Positions 24,236 to 37,122 are shown, numbered from the stretch's first letter. The stretch is DNA of 64,000 nt from Zychaea mexicana (GCF_025766255.1 NW_026516680.1:492018-556017), one strand, 5' to 3'. Made by a program: numbers and translations. Notes: generated by a model not told the origin, from the letters alone.

Positions 24236-25872
24236 TTACAGTGGATGTGCGTTCATGTGGTACATCTTCTCTATCGCTTGCTTCTGTAGAACGCCTTCTT
24301 GAAATCTAACGATGATGCGTTAAGGCGCTTTTTGAGTTATAACGATATTGACAAAGATGTTTCTTTTTGGAATATGTACGTTTGCTGCTGCTGCTGCTGT
24401 TGGTGCATTACAGTCAGGTCGATAGGTACTTACTTTCGCAGTTGTTCATTCTCATTAACGAGTCGCTCAAGCTCTGCCAGAATGGATACTTGAGTGCTTT
24501 TGAGATGTTGGATATGTTGGACAGCTGTAATAGTTACATAGCAAGATAAGTACTGGCTGGTAAATATGTGGCTGCTATGGCGACGACGATTTTGATGGCT
24601 GTCAACTTTAAACTTACTTCTGTGTAACAATGCAACCTTACTCATCTTCTTATTCAAGCAGCTTGGTAACTCGTTCCGCAGATCTTCGAAGCCGTCTTTA
24701 ATTTGTGCACGTCGCTTCTGCTCAGACTGAATGTGGATTTGACGACGCAATTCAGAATTTGAGATCAACGATCTATAAAGACAAAGATTAGATCACAGCA
24801 ACAAAAGTGCTGCTACTTCTTCTATTCCTACTAACGCAACTGTTAGTAGTGTTTGATATTTACTGTGGCTGATGCTGTGATGCGGTAGCTTCAGTTTTAA
24901 TGTGATCTGACCATTCGTCCGTCGTAGGCGACGCTGAGTTAGTGCCTTGATGGCTGTCATTTTCTGCGACATCATCGATCGCTGCTCCTGCTGCTACCGG
25001 AGGCGTGCTAGGGGTAACTGCATCAGAATTGCCACACGGTGCTTGATTTCGACGTTTTTTCCGCCCCGACGACGACTGTTGATTGGGCTGCTGCTCCTCA
25101 TAGCTTTCTCTAGAGTACTGCAGAAACTCTGGATAAAAACTGTCGCTGGACAACTGTTGTTGTTGGTGCTGTGGTCGTGGAGCCTCACTTATTGCGCATT
25201 GCGCAAGCGATGAGGAAACGGATGCTGATGACGATGGAGATGGCGACGACGTGCTCGGTGATGTCGGTGTGCACGGTAAAAGACCTAGACCAATGGGGGC
25301 ATTTGCCATTGACGTGTTCATCATGGGCGCAGGTGCAGGGGAAGTGCAGCAGGACGTCAACGTTGACATTGGCGTGTCGGGATCGTTCCGTTGCATCCCA
25401 AAACCACAAACTTCGTGTTGTTGTGGTCGTGGCGTCATTTGCTGTGAAGCCACTGATACTTCGGGAAACAGCTGTTGTGCCTGTTGGTGGTGGTGGTGGT
25501 GTTGTTGTTGAAAGGCGACACTCGACTGATCAACCATGGACGCTGTCGAAGCGTCTGTCGTCGTCGTCGTCGGCGTCGTTCCTCCAACAGAGATTGAGGT
25601 GGCGTTAGTATTCAGATAGCTCAATGCGGCTTCTACAAGCACAGATGTTAGTAACAAAAAACAAGAAAACAACATTGGTTTCCGTTCGGAAACGCGTAGT
25701 GTTGTATGTTGGAAACGGAAGGAGGGACTGAAATCAAGCGCAAACCTTGATACAACACGGGAGCTTCAGAAAGTTCAACTTTTGTCGCGTATGGAGGCGG
25801 GACGGCAGCGTAATCGCTCATGTAGTCGTCGGTAGGGAAAAGGAACTTGTTATCGGTCATAGTAGTATTCAT
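24236..25872 (-). CDS. bHLH transcription factor, Mlx/MAX-like DNA-binding region
   Basis: Five exons (25872-25746, 25632-24864, 24772-24618, 24524-24434, 24305-24236) join to 403 residues. The N-terminal two thirds are low complexity (Thr, Gln/His, Ser/Pro, with acidic patches near SPTTDEWSDHIKTE) and probably regulatory. The bHLH spans about residues 300-365: basic region RRQIHIQSEQKRRAQIKDGF with the His, Glu and Arg residues that read a CANNTG E-box (class B, CACGTG), helix 1 EDLRNELPSCL, a short loop, helix 2 MSKVALLHRTVQHIQHLKST. A leucine-zipper-like extension follows (ILAELERLVNENEQLRK). The best resemblance is to Mlx-type factors. Exon 2 is very CAG/CAA-rich. Targets cannot be inferred. 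Confidence 0.85.
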
Positions 25873-28366
25873 CAGGGATTATAATAAAGAAAGGAAAGGA
25901 TCCAAAAATATGAATAATCAAGCGAGTTAGAAACGAAAGTGAGATATCAGAAACGGTGGGCGGGTGTGTGTGCTGTTTGCGGGAAGGAGGATGAGGAGAG
26001 GGAGGGTGGAAAGACGTGTGCAATAGGGAAGAGGAAGAAGAAATGAGTGAAAGAGAAGCACGTAAATCGAACCGCCATATCGCGTAGTGATGGGTACGTG
26101 CGCTCCTAACCGTCGTCATCACCATCATCAACAACAACATTAATAACAAAGTGTATATGTACTACAGACACAGCGAGGGGGGGAGACATCGTATACTCTG
26201 TAAGGATAATCAGTCGCTGTGGAGGGCTCTTTTTTCTTTGGTACAAATGTGCGTGTGTGTAAGATGTATGTGATGTGTTCATGTTGGTGACGTGCCTGCA
26301 GCTCACACATATTATGCATGGGAAATAGTAATCTTGTCGTTTCGTTACCGACCGGCCTTGATGACCGGCGGCCTTTCCCATCCAGTGCTGAGGATGAAAC
26401 CATACAATATAGTATCCACACATGCATCTCTCTCTCTCTCTCTCGCTCTCTCGGCAAACTGGTCTTCTCATCTAATTCCGGTCTTGGATTCCGGTCCCTG
26501 ATGTTGACACAGCATCACGGGGACCTTGCCACATTTTCTTTTGTATGTTACAACAAACAAACGTTACAACAAACAGATGCGAAACCCTTCTCTTTTCCCC
26601 TTTTATTATCTCTGAAAATATCAGTATGGGATTTCCTCGATCGTTGATTTTGTTGTTGTGATGTGAGAAAAAAGAAAGCAAATGCAACAGAGTAGCTTTT
26701 TTTCTCCTGCGCCAATGATTTTCCCTCTCGTCAGGATTGCAAGACAAAACGATGTGTAAGTAGCTGGTGACTATTATGCAGCAATATACGTAGTGCACAG
26801 CATACTGCACTTCAAACCATGCTTTCTTTCTACTTGGCGAGAAAGAGACTATCCCCCTTCCTTCCAGATGACGAAGATATGATAATTAGAAAAGAAAGAA
26901 AAGTAAACCAAAAACTTAAATTGTACCTTTGCCGCGTCAGATCTCCTGCTTGATGTGTATTGGACCCCTTCATGTTTTATGTAATCCAATATTATCTTCT
27001 TCCCATGAAAATCATATGCAATGGGTGCAACTAGCACTTATGGGTTGCATATCTGTTTTGAGAAATGACCAAGACAGCTAGTGAATCGAACCATCGTCCG
27101 CAACGCTTGTTGTTGCGACTATATACATCACTCATCCACCTCATCCACAGACTATATATAAATCAAACCAACACTACTTTCCCCAAGTTTTGTCTCAGCT
27201 TGTGCAATGGTCAGTTCGTCCCTGATGATCGCCATTTGCGCACATTTAGAACATACCATTTTACGCACACGGCAGCTTTCTATATACAACGTAGTACATA
27301 GATCATCATTGTCATTATCATTACGACAGAGTTCGATACTTGCCACAGTTGTTTGTTGTTGCTGTAGCAGGTACAGTAGATGCAAGAGCAATAACAATTG
27401 CCAAGTCAGTATATTTATGTGCCCTTCGCTCAAATGACATTTGTATATCTCACTTCATGTGCAACAGCATACTTGCTATGATTGGGATCTTTAATATGAA
27501 ATGATTAGTGGATTGATAGCTGGTCGTACACATTATATCGAAATGCAATCCGTTTGTCAGCTGTCACTGTTTGTCTTCCCTTTTTTCTTGTCAAAGCATC
27601 TCCACATACAATTTTCCCAAAAGGAACCAAATGATCTGGCCTATGCAGGGACCTTATCCAGCATCGAGGAAAAAAAGTTTTTTTGTTTTTTTTTTACCCC
27701 TGACATCACACTTGGGGACACGGTCCCCGCTTGCTACCACGTAGCAGGAAGCCCACTAATTCGTGCTCGCTTTCTTCTTTTATAGTTTCACCCACTATAT
27801 AATTACTTTGTGTATGTGTGTCTACGCCACATTGCTGCTGCTTCTGCTTCTGCTTGTAGATCAAAATCGAAATATCAATAGCTATCATCAACACTTCCTC
27901 CGGCACCCGAACTTTTTGTTTAGCATTCAAGCTTCGGTTAATTCCTCGCTGCTAATTGCCGCTTATGATGCGCACACTAGTAATTGGTACAATTCTAGCT
28001 CGTGTATATTAGATATTGTGACAATTAATACATTGTGTATATTGAAAATAAGCCTAAAAATTGCTGCTCTGCAATGTTTACTGCATGAAGCTTACCTCTT
28101 TAAGTTTTTCAGTAAGGGAAAAGTACGTATACTCTACGAAAGAATTTTCTCCAAAGAAACCGAAAAGTCCTTAACACATCATTGGTGCTCTTATCTGATT
28201 AGGTATACTGTGGTACTTATATATGAAAAGACTCTATACCGCTACAAAAGTCATACTGCTGTGTACTGGTATCGTCACCACATGCTATCATCCTCCTGAA
28301 CGACCTTCTCGTGTGCATATTAGAATTTAGACTCTTTTCACCCTCCCTCGTCTCTCCTCTTGTCAC
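25873..28366. other. Long intergenic stretch upstream of the bHLH gene
   Basis: The first part (25873-26460) is the 5' flank of the bHLH gene. It contains pyrimidine-rich runs and a CT microsatellite at about 26427-26446. Minus-strand open pieces near 27437-27150 and 27010-26930 read slightly like protein (a CxxC in VRKMVCSKCAQ; PIAYDFHGKKIILDYIKHEG), but I could not link them into a gene. The 178-codon plus-strand frame at 27763-28299 is AT-rich and hydrophobic by composition, with no known motif. Confidence 0.4.
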
Positions 28367-29334
28367 TACAGTTGTACCCCCGTTTTTGCAACCGAGGGTT
28401 TTCCGATTTTTTTTTGCAAAAAGTGAGGATTTGCAAGTAACGGGGTAAACAATTCTGCTTTAAGTATACACTGGATAAGTCATCCTATTAACACTAGCCC
28501 ATTGTTTATCTGTCAGAGATGATGTACGATACGTTCTTTGGGAATATTCATACAGCTCTAAATGTTACTACTTGCATATATAAGACCGTCCTTTCATCGA
28601 AGCTGTCTAGTGGTTTGATAATTATTAGCTCTTTTGAGCATGACAAAATCGTTCCGCAAGTTCACATCCAAGCAAGAGGATCGAACGTACGACGAGCACT
28701 TGAGCGGGCGGTGGACCAAAGCGCTGATTCGCCTATTCCAGGGCCAACGTCGAAGGAAAAACAGGTTGCAATTGCAGGAGTTTTGAGCTTTTTGGATAAT
28801 ATCGATAACTACGACTTAAAAAAGTCTTTGCGTAGGATTCCAGAGAGTCTCAGGCAGCAATCAATCTCCCGACAATCATCCCTTGATGACTTCTTCGATA
28901 TGTAGTCAAAAGCTCCTTTGAGCAAACATTTTATTTCTATATCTATATGTAGTGTGTTCCCTTTTTCTTATATCTTCATCATTTCTTTTGTGGATTCAAT
29001 CCAACCAGTGCTATATATGTGTCCCGATTTTACTGGCTCAACTACCAAATAATAATTTTTATGTATTTCGACAATAAATACATCTTCATATTTACATATT
29101 TATCTTGCAGTAACCGCATCATTTTATTCCTCATAATTCGCAACAGATGCTTCTTTCAGTTGATATTGCAAAAATTGAAGCTGTTTTTACCCCGATAACA
29201 TGCAAATCGTATAAACTCATTTGCAAGTTGCAAATTTGCGAAACTACTAAGTTTTTTTTTTGATTTTCAAAAAAAGTTGCAGATATACGAGGAATTGCAA
29301 AACCAGGGGTTGCAAAAACCGGGGTACAACTGTA
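28367..29334. mobile_element. Pogo/Tigger-type transposon relic with 23-bp inverted ends and TA flanks
   Basis: The left end 28369-28391 starts CAGTTGTACCCC and continues into GTTTTTGCAA. The right end 29310-29332 is its inverted copy with one mismatch. Both are flanked by TA (28367-28368 and 29333-29334). CAGT-type termini with TA duplication are typical of the pogo/Tigger branch. The 964-bp element keeps only a transposase tail, so it is non-autonomous. Inner subterminal repeats of GGGTT and TTGCAA-type words extend the similarity for some tens of bases. Confidence 0.82.
28637..28905 (+). pseudogene. C-terminal tail of a pogo/Tigger-like transposase
   Basis: The clearest part reads AIAGVLSFLDNIDNYDLKKS, then LRRIPESLRQQSISRQSSLD ending in DFFDM. 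Such a closing R/Q-rich segment with S-x-x-D-F-F is common at the C-terminus of pogo/Tigger and CENP-B-like transposases. Upstream the frame loses similarity to anything I know, and the HTH and DDE catalytic regions are absent. The open frame starts earlier (28519), but that portion is unlikely to be coding. Its position inside the CAGT/TA element supports the assignment. Confidence 0.5.
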
Positions 29335-30164
29335 TTACTGTACACTACTTTTTAATCGAGCAACATTATACATACATACATACATGCTTTCTGCTATAGA
29401 TATACAATTATTTTGCAGAATCCCTGTTGGATTCTACCGTCTACAGGGGAGTAACAGCTACAATCTTTTGATTGCATTAGTGCTATCATGACAACTGGTA
29501 TGGCAAGAATTATAAGTGACCTAATTATTTTTCACAATTTTGTAATCTTCTTTCACTTCTTGTGTGCGCTACCAGACAGATATTTCTGAAAAATGTGAAT
29601 TCACGCGTTTGCTCTAATATCAGAGTATACTCCCGCCGTACTAGCATACTTTCCTGTAAGGTAATATTTTGTGCTATGATACTGCACACTAAAATTTCTA
29701 TGCACTTGCTTATTGTAGCACTTCAAAAGATAGGGTAGACCTCACTAATTGTGGTATAAACATATAGTTGAGCATCGTACCTGTATATTTTCAACGAAGC
29801 GTGTATGCAGCTCTAACTCCCTGGAATAAGAGGGCAATTAAGATCACGGTATAACGTAACAAAATTAGCTACGTAGTTTTTTACCAACATCTTAGGCGGT
29901 GTATATATCAGAACCTCTGATACGTCATCAGCTAATGCAATGCATCCACTGAGATGATCATGTTTCGCTTTATATTATCATAGGCTTAAGGTACCATGGA
30001 AAATATGCTTAGTATATCACTGCTTGATGCTCACCACGCGATTTCATTTTTGACAGCTGTTGCTGAACCACTGTCCAATCAATCAGCGGAATTTGATTTG
30101 GCCATCCATTTCGACATGGTAACGGCGGTGGCTTTTCCTAAACTTGCCCTTTCTCCCTTTCAAA
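29335..30164. other. Intergenic stretch upstream of mitochondrial uS11
   Basis: AT-rich DNA with no recognisable coding region. It probably includes the promoter of the uS11m gene. A short out-of-frame ATG at 29996 opens an 89-codon frame that overlaps the uS11m start; nothing suggests that it is a gene. Confidence 0.45.
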
Positions 30165-30869
30165 ATGTTGCCCATGTACAGAAACACGCTTTGCAAGGTG
30201 CGCGCAACACCCACCAGCTTACGCAGCATTACACAGGCACGGTGGAATGCCACCTCGGCAAATGACGAAGGAGACAATACCCCAGAGACATCAAACGCTA
30301 ATAACAACAAGGAGACGTCTGCCAATGTCACCGGTATTTTCAACATTTTGAGCGACGCCTCTCAACGCAACAAAACGCTTTTCAGCAGTGGAGTCGACGA
30401 CGTAAAAAGTGCCTTGAGCGATTCCATGCAACGACAAAAGCAAAAAGACGCACAGACTAGTGATTCGGACAATTTCGATATGGGTCTCCTTGCTCGTTCC
30501 TTGGCTCATGTGACCCAAGAATTCCACCAACTTCACATTAACGCTACACCCAACAACACCATTCTCACACTGACACGACCCAACGGCTCGCCTCTGATAA
30601 CTACATCTGGAGGCTCTGCAGGATTTAAAAAGGCAGCACGCAGCGGTTACGAAGCAGCCCATCAAGCAGCAATCCAGTTATTGGAAAAGAAACAGAGCAA
30701 GAATTTGCAGGTGAACAATATCCATATCATCCTCAAGGGATTCGGTGCAGGTCGTGAGGCTGCTTTCAAGGCATTGATTGCTGGCGAAAAGTGGAATGTC
30801 AAGCGACTGACCGATGCAACCCCGGTACCATTTGGTGGATGTCGACCAAAGAAGGCCAGACGTCTTTAA
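30165..30869 (+). CDS. Mitochondrial small-subunit ribosomal protein uS11m
   Basis: Single exon, 234 residues. The N-terminus is rich in Arg, Thr and Ser with few acids (YRNTLCKVRATPTSLRSITQ), as for a mitochondrial presequence. A long non-conserved spacer follows. The uS11 domain occupies about residues 128-234: FHQLHINATPNNTILTLTRP, TTSGGSAGFKKAARSGYEAA, then VNNIHIILKGFGAGREAAFK and a C-terminus with TPVPFGGCRPKKARRL. The Gly-rich GFGAGRE and the PFGGCRPKKARR tail that contacts 16S-type rRNA are both present. The second in-frame ATG (30174) would also preserve a presequence. Confidence 0.92.
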   Translation: MLPMYRNTLCKVRATPTSLRSITQARWNATSANDEGDNTPETSNANNNKETSANVTGIFNILSDASQRNKTLFSSGVDDVKSALSDSMQRQKQKDAQTSDSDNFDMGLLARSLAHVTQEFHQLHINATPNNTILTLTRPNGSPLITTSGGSAGFKKAARSGYEAAHQAAIQLLEKKQSKNLQVNNIHIILKGFGAGREAAFKALIAGEKWNVKRLTDATPVPFGGCRPKKARRL

Positions 30870-31188
30870 ATAGTAAAAAGAGCTCAGCAGTTGTTTAATA
30901 ATTTGTATTTCTCACTACATTCATCCCTCTACATCCCGTTCAACCCCATCTTCCGTAAACATACACACAAAATTACATAAAATATCAACTAGAACATCTG
31001 TATTTATCTTCACTATACATGGTTGGATTTTTGGAGGGCGGGAATATGAATGCGTTTCGTGGATTCTTGAGCAGTTGTTATGTATTGGTGAGAATATGCC
31101 AGGTTTATCATCATGATACCTCTCATGGTTTTAGCGAAATCCAGCACGAATTTACTGCATCAAAGGTATGATTACACCGACCTTGACA

Positions 31189-31860
31189 TTACGGATGTTC
31201 CAAAAGTGATAAAACTCGATAGAAAGTTTTACACGCTATGATACAGTGAAGAGTACAACTGAAAGCCTTCTTGCGATTATTGTTTACACCTACTTTGCTT
31301 TTCTCTTTCGCGTATTCGATACAATCACATCTTATATTGTAACACTTTTCCACTCCTAACCGAGTGAGCCTAAAAGAGCTGGCTTTATCCATCAACTCAT
31401 GGATACCTTGATCCGTCACCAATGCTAGGCGGTTTAGCTTGATTTAATCTATTTTCGAAGGGTAGTTGTTGTTCGTAACGGAAGACATCTCTGCGAGCTT
31501 TTCGCAAGTCAATTGGTCGACGAGATTGCTATTTAAGTGAGTGTTACCGCTCTTTGTAGCGTTATCCGAGCTAGCCAACCTAAACTTGAAACAGTCCTGC
31601 AAGTGTCTGGTCCGATATTCGATCAATATTGAAAGTAAATGGATTGCAACGATGAATGTCATGACATCGTCTTGCCTCCGTAAGAACCGCGTAAATTTTA
31701 AATAGCTGCAATATGCTAGGATAGAATACGGCATTTGGCATATTTGAGCAACGTGCTAATTAGGCCATCCATGTCGTATACTGCTACCACTTCAAGGTCA
31801 GTTACTGTTGTTGTTCCTCGCATTGCCCGCAACATGAGCTGTTGTGTACCAGTCTAAAAT
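31189..31860 (-). pseudogene. Decayed F-box/LRR gene fragment
   Basis: On the minus strand three disconnected frames read like the C-terminal LRR part of mucoralean F-box proteins. They are LLRAMRGTTTVTDLEVVAVY with DMDGLISTLLKYAKC (about 31840-31730), then a stretch with several stops. The last is VTDQGIHELMDKASSFRLTR followed by LGVEKCYNIRCDCIEYAKEK (about 31422-31300). The ...DCIEYAKEK ending is reminiscent of the last LRR of such proteins. No F-box is visible, stops and frameshifts separate the pieces, and I found no intron set that repairs them. It is probably a dead relative of the TPR/F-box/LRR gene at 12.6-14.8 kb. Confidence 0.4.
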
Positions 31861-32069
31861 CATAGGGTCAACTTCTTAATTAATCGACTATCAGGATATG
31901 TCGTGTAGAATTGCTGAAGATCGCTTTCGTTATTGATACGAATATAGCAGTGATTTTGTCAGCGTCGATTCGTTTTTGTATATAAGGAACATGAAGCTTG
32001 CTGTCGATATCACGCTGACATCGGTGTTTGTGTAGATCATGCGCAAGCCTGCTGCGTACACACATTACG

Positions 32070-35000
32070 GTATGATATAGAGATTACTTTTGCGCTTCTT
32101 CCACGAAACTTGATCAATAATACTTACAGAGGACCACCTAATCACACTTGATGTGTTTGTCGGTGTAGAAAAATTCGATGTAGCAACACTCCCTCTTTTC
32201 TTTCATCAGTATACATGTTAACGTCGCCACAGCAGCGGTATGTATTTAACACTTGATTTAAGATTATGCAACTACTTTATTAGCACACCATAGCGATAAT
32301 TGTTACTTTATTAGGACCGTACGGAAATCGGTAGATCTTGTATGCATTTCGTAATATTCACCCACATCCTTTGATTCATGCATAAATTTTGACTTCTCGT
32401 TCTATCCCTTATCATCATCATGCTGTTGTATCGCAGAGTGACCGGTAGACTCTGGATACAACGGAAATGAAGTGTGAACAAAAGGAAACAGGCAATTTAT
32501 GGGCCTCAAATATGCTATGAGAGCTATTATGATGGAAAATGGAAAACGGAAAATGAAAGTTCAAGAATCGGGAATGTTTACGTCCGAAAAACCATTCAAG
32601 AGAATTTTTTTGTGTGAAGAGATGTTGAAAAGGAAAAGGATAAGATATGAATTGAAGTGATATTGAATGAAAAGAGAAAGGTTATTTATACTAATTGGCG
32701 CCCTTTTGTCTTTAGCTACGGGATTACTGGGTTGCTAATGCTAGTGCGATGAAAGCTCTTGCTAATGCGGCAAAAGCATTTGCTAATATGGTGGACTAAA
32801 ACGGCGAAAGCACTTGCCGTGTGGCACTGGTGACTAACCCGACGAGGGTGCGGAGGAGATTGGATTTAGAGCGGCAAATTGGGGTGTGGTAATGTGAAGT
32901 AAGGTTTTTATTATGAGGCTACAAATCTGCACTACAATGCATTGACCTTTGGATGTTCCTGTTGTCAGCTACAGCAGGAGCATAATGTGTTTAGAAACAC
33001 AGAAGATAATGAAACAATGACAAGTAGCCTCTAAGTCTTAAAAAGTCCCTGCATTTGATATGAAATGAGTTTCGTAGCAAAGCAAGCAAGGTTCTCCTAC
33101 GACAATAAGCACCTTATATCTTGAACTTGGCGCCGCTTTTTGTATTAGACACTCAATCGAATTGTCATGACCATACGGAAGTCGATGCACAATTTGTTTT
33201 TCTTCTTCTGTAGTCTAATACATATAATCTGTTGTTGATGCCAGTTTAGGGCGCAAAGGAAGAAAAAGAAGAGAGTAAATCAAGAAAGCTTAATTTCTTT
33301 TGGCCCGACAAAGCGAAACACATGTAACGAGCACTTCGCAACAGAAAAAGAATCAATCAATAGGGATCTCTGAGGCTGTGTAGACAAATAGTTAGCGATG
33401 GTAACAAAGAGGAGGGCTTGGAAATGGAGACTGCCTACCATAGACTCTCGCCCTCTCTATGCATTAACAATCTCTCCCTTTTTTGCACGTAATGCGCTTT
33501 CCACACGCAGAATATCTCTTCTCATACACCTACAGTGTCCGCCCTTTAAAGCGATCAATATTAAGCCAAGCCGATCACTTGCTCCCAAAACCAAGGTGAT
33601 CAGTTGAAGGGGCAGATATTGTATCTCTGTGCTCATGTAATACTGGGTACAAAAACAGTAATGCTCATCTTCAGTAACAAATTCTAGTAACCGATTACTT
33701 TTCTACTCCAGATTACCCTGTTGCTGAATAGAGCGATATGTTTAAACACTAAGCAAAAATAGAAATCTTTATTAGATACTGAGGCATAATTCTTTGGTAT
33801 TATCCTTGTTTCTTTCACTTTTCTCTTCATCTCAGTCTTTCAGCCTTACACGAATCTGCTGCTCTGACCTTATTGTGTATATGGGTCGCGGCGTATAACC
33901 CGTATTCGATTTACACAGAGGACCTCGAGGTTGGTCTAAGACCCTGTGGTATAAAGCGCAACTTTCTGCCTTCCCTCCTCTTCTATTTCCTCTAATCTAT
34001 ACGTATTCTTGCCTTTGCAGGGGTGATCATTGTTATGTTTGAGAGCACGTTTTATTTCTCTGACCTTTGCGTACATCAATACTAAAGGAAAGTAGCAATT
34101 GTATATACAGCACCGTCACAATGATAAAATCCCTGACGACATCGGCTTCACTCATACTTTATTTCATCATTGGCTACTTTTAAAATATCTGTTTATTATG
34201 ACATGGATGTCGTCCGTTTGCTGTATCAAAACAATCCGATGTAGTAACATAGGGTTCAACAAAATAATATCAAGGTCAAATCACTCGTCAGAGTCGATTG
34301 AAAACGGCTTGAAAATTGCCTATCTGTATACACGAATACATAAACCATATGTAAGAATAGCCAAGAAGATACAGCATATGAAATATGTGACAGGTAATGT
34401 GGTTACCGGTACAAACAGTGATTCTGATAAGTGTATAGGCAGCCAAAAGTAAGACATTGGATGAAATAGTACAGTTACTTTTGTACTCAACGGAAAAAAT
34501 ATATATCGACGGGAATGTTTAGCAATGGTTTGTTTAGCCGTGAGAACTTTCTTATAAACAAGTTGTAGTTCAACAATACAGGTACAGGAACTTGACAGCA
34601 CAACAAATGCTCACCGATTTGGGCAGTTTGACCGTGTAATGCAGTAACTGGAACCATCAACAAGGGCTTTCACTTAATGAATAAGCCAATTAGTGATCGC
34701 CACTGCTCAAAGCACTTTGATATACTCTACATATCAAATTATAAAAGCAACCACTATGCCTTGAATGTACGTTATGGTATCCGCTCGGGTTGAAAATACG
34801 AAAGAAAAATCTTTTCAATATACTACGACAACAATAGATCCGACACATTAGTTCTTGTAGAATGATTGGCTCACCCCATCTTTCTCCACGACATACCGAT
34901 AACAGCAGTTTCTGTCAGGATCGTCTGCGGTTCAGGTCCGCTGATCAGATTCAATGTAAGAGCAGTTGCGACGGTGGAGAGACCCCCGTTGAAGGCAGGC

Positions 35001-37122
35001 TGCAGCACTAACCGGCGATTCGGGTTTCTTAAGGTTGTGTGCTGTGCATACGTAAGCATGGTTGCGACTATGATAGTCGTTACCAATCCTATCGGCAATT
35101 ACGATAACCATCACCGCGCTTGACGTTTTGATTTGATAAAAGATCCTTTTCTGGTCAAATCTAGTCGAAATAAAGTCTTGCGCTCAGCGAATCGCTGAGA
35201 TCCGAGAATGAGGGTTACACAAATTCGTTAACCAATAGCCGTGGGAAACGAGCGCGGGAAAATTTGGAAAAGGGTGAGTCGCCTCTTTACGTTGTCACAC
35301 GCACAATATCACTTTGATACGTGCAAAAAAAGAAAAAATCATGTTTGCCACTCATTAAAGAGGTTACACAAGAGCTTCTTTCCCGGGTGCCTCGATGTCC
35401 CGATCAGAAGAAAAACTTTATTCCTTTGGAAAAGCAAAAGCATATCATTCGTATCGAAATATGTCTTATCAGCGCTGCTGTCATCTATTACATGTGCAAA
35501 ATGCAGCATGGTCGAATGTAACATACAATTCGATCAAAAGCAGAGCATGCAGCAAGTCAATTAACCTGCTGTTTGTAGCAAATGAAGAAGAATGCCTAAG
35601 AAGACGCTAATAGCGCCTGTCGCGTGTCCTGCTTTCTGGATTAGTCATAGTATATTTGTCTCCACTGTTTTTGTTGTTCAGCGGCAGCTATGTATTGTTC
35701 TCTAAACAGAAACAGCGCCAGATCAGATCCGACTAATTTGCAATGTTCAAAGAAAGATACGTAGAGTGACCCGAAGTGCTTTTTCCAAGCGATTATATCC
35801 ATTTAATGCAGCATCGCCTCTTCTTTTATATAGCTTGTGAGCGCTTAAAGAAAGCATAGTGATGTGAACACATTGTTTGCTTAGTACGCTTGTGCCACCT
35901 GGATTTGAGTAACACGCACTGTTAGCCTTGGGTATCAAGTAAAGAGCAACAGAATTCGCACTTTATATCACAAGAGCGCTATGAGCACCAGCTTTTTGAT
36001 TCCTGGCAAGCAACGTCGTTTTACCATGATTTCCCAGCGACATGTGTATGTATAAAAAGGTCGATCGGAAGGCTCCCTGCATGTTCTTACAAGCGGAGGA
36101 TTCAAATTAAGACAATGTCTTGACATGAAAAGATTACTTGGATCATACGATGCAGCTACGGCAGGACCCTATTATGTGAGCATGCTCTAATGAGAGGATT
36201 TTCAAGGGCCAAGGTTTGCAAAGGAAGCCTGTCTATTTTAGGATATAATTTCCTGTTTTGCCCAATCTCTTGAGAGAAATACATGCCATGTAGTAGTAGT
36301 TAAAGTGGTTGTGGCTATAGTGAATCAAACAGAGTGATTTGGACATGCTAGCATACACATGTGTGCGTATGTGTTTGCTTCAGCTTGCAGCAGAACTGGT
36401 AAGAGAAATGTACTCCTCGAAAAAAAAAGATGCGTGTGTCGCCATTTTTGTGAGCGACGATATTTTACACCGACACGGCGTATTTGCCCACGACCTTCTC
36501 TCTCGATCTTTTTTTTTTTTCACCTTATCGGGATACGTAATAGTGGTTATCTTTGTTGTACATAAAAGTACAAACTGGACCGAATTGGGCAAAAATACCC
36601 TACTTCTGGTACATTGTAGCAGTTAAGGTGCATGACTTTTTCTTACCTATTATGCATAAATCAATTTTGATTAAGAGGAATGAGCCACGTATGTGTCGAA
36701 CGTCCGTTACCAGAGCAACAAAGAAATCCATAGTTACCTGCAGTCGATAATCAGCAGCATCTTAACTACTGGGCAACCCGGTAATTTCCTTGTTTTGACA
36801 CAAAAACTTCGAATCAAGCGGAGTTGCCTGAGTTGGCCACTTGGCGGGTGCACAGGCAAGTCATCATATGGCAGCAAACCAGGCCATATTCTCCAAAAGG
36901 GGTTAATCTTCCAAGGTTCCATGGACAACAGACAGAGTGAGCTCAGTGATCAGGTACTCCTCAAGCTGTGTGCAACCAATCATGTGTGGCATTCCAATAC
37001 TGCCTACAGAAGAGCAAAAGCCAGAGGAAAGACACGATGTATAAAATAGCGCGCTTTCCACTCGTCCCCTTTCACCCTTTTCTTTTCTTTTACTTGCTCT
37101 GTCTCCCTGCCTCTCTTCGATC
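32070..37122. other. Five-kilobase stretch without a recognisable gene
   Basis: All open frames are short and unlike known proteins. Features noted: a short GCTAAT-phased direct repeat at 32734-32815; a segment around 34860-35130 with somewhat higher GC and open frames on both strands; a perfect short palindrome TCAGCGAATCGCTGA near 35186-35200. The last 150 bp are pyrimidine-rich and are the 5' leader of the peptide transporter. No inverted-repeat element was found by eye. Confidence 0.4.

Noticed and set aside
27763..28299. Plus-strand open frame of 178 codons
   Set aside because: It is AT-rich and hydrophobic by composition, has no motif and no codon pattern like the neighbours, and lies in an otherwise gene-free area.
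34866..35123. Open frames on both strands with higher GC, possibly a transporter fragment
   Set aside because: Hydrophobic runs appear in more than one frame and no family motif could be found; probably composition only.
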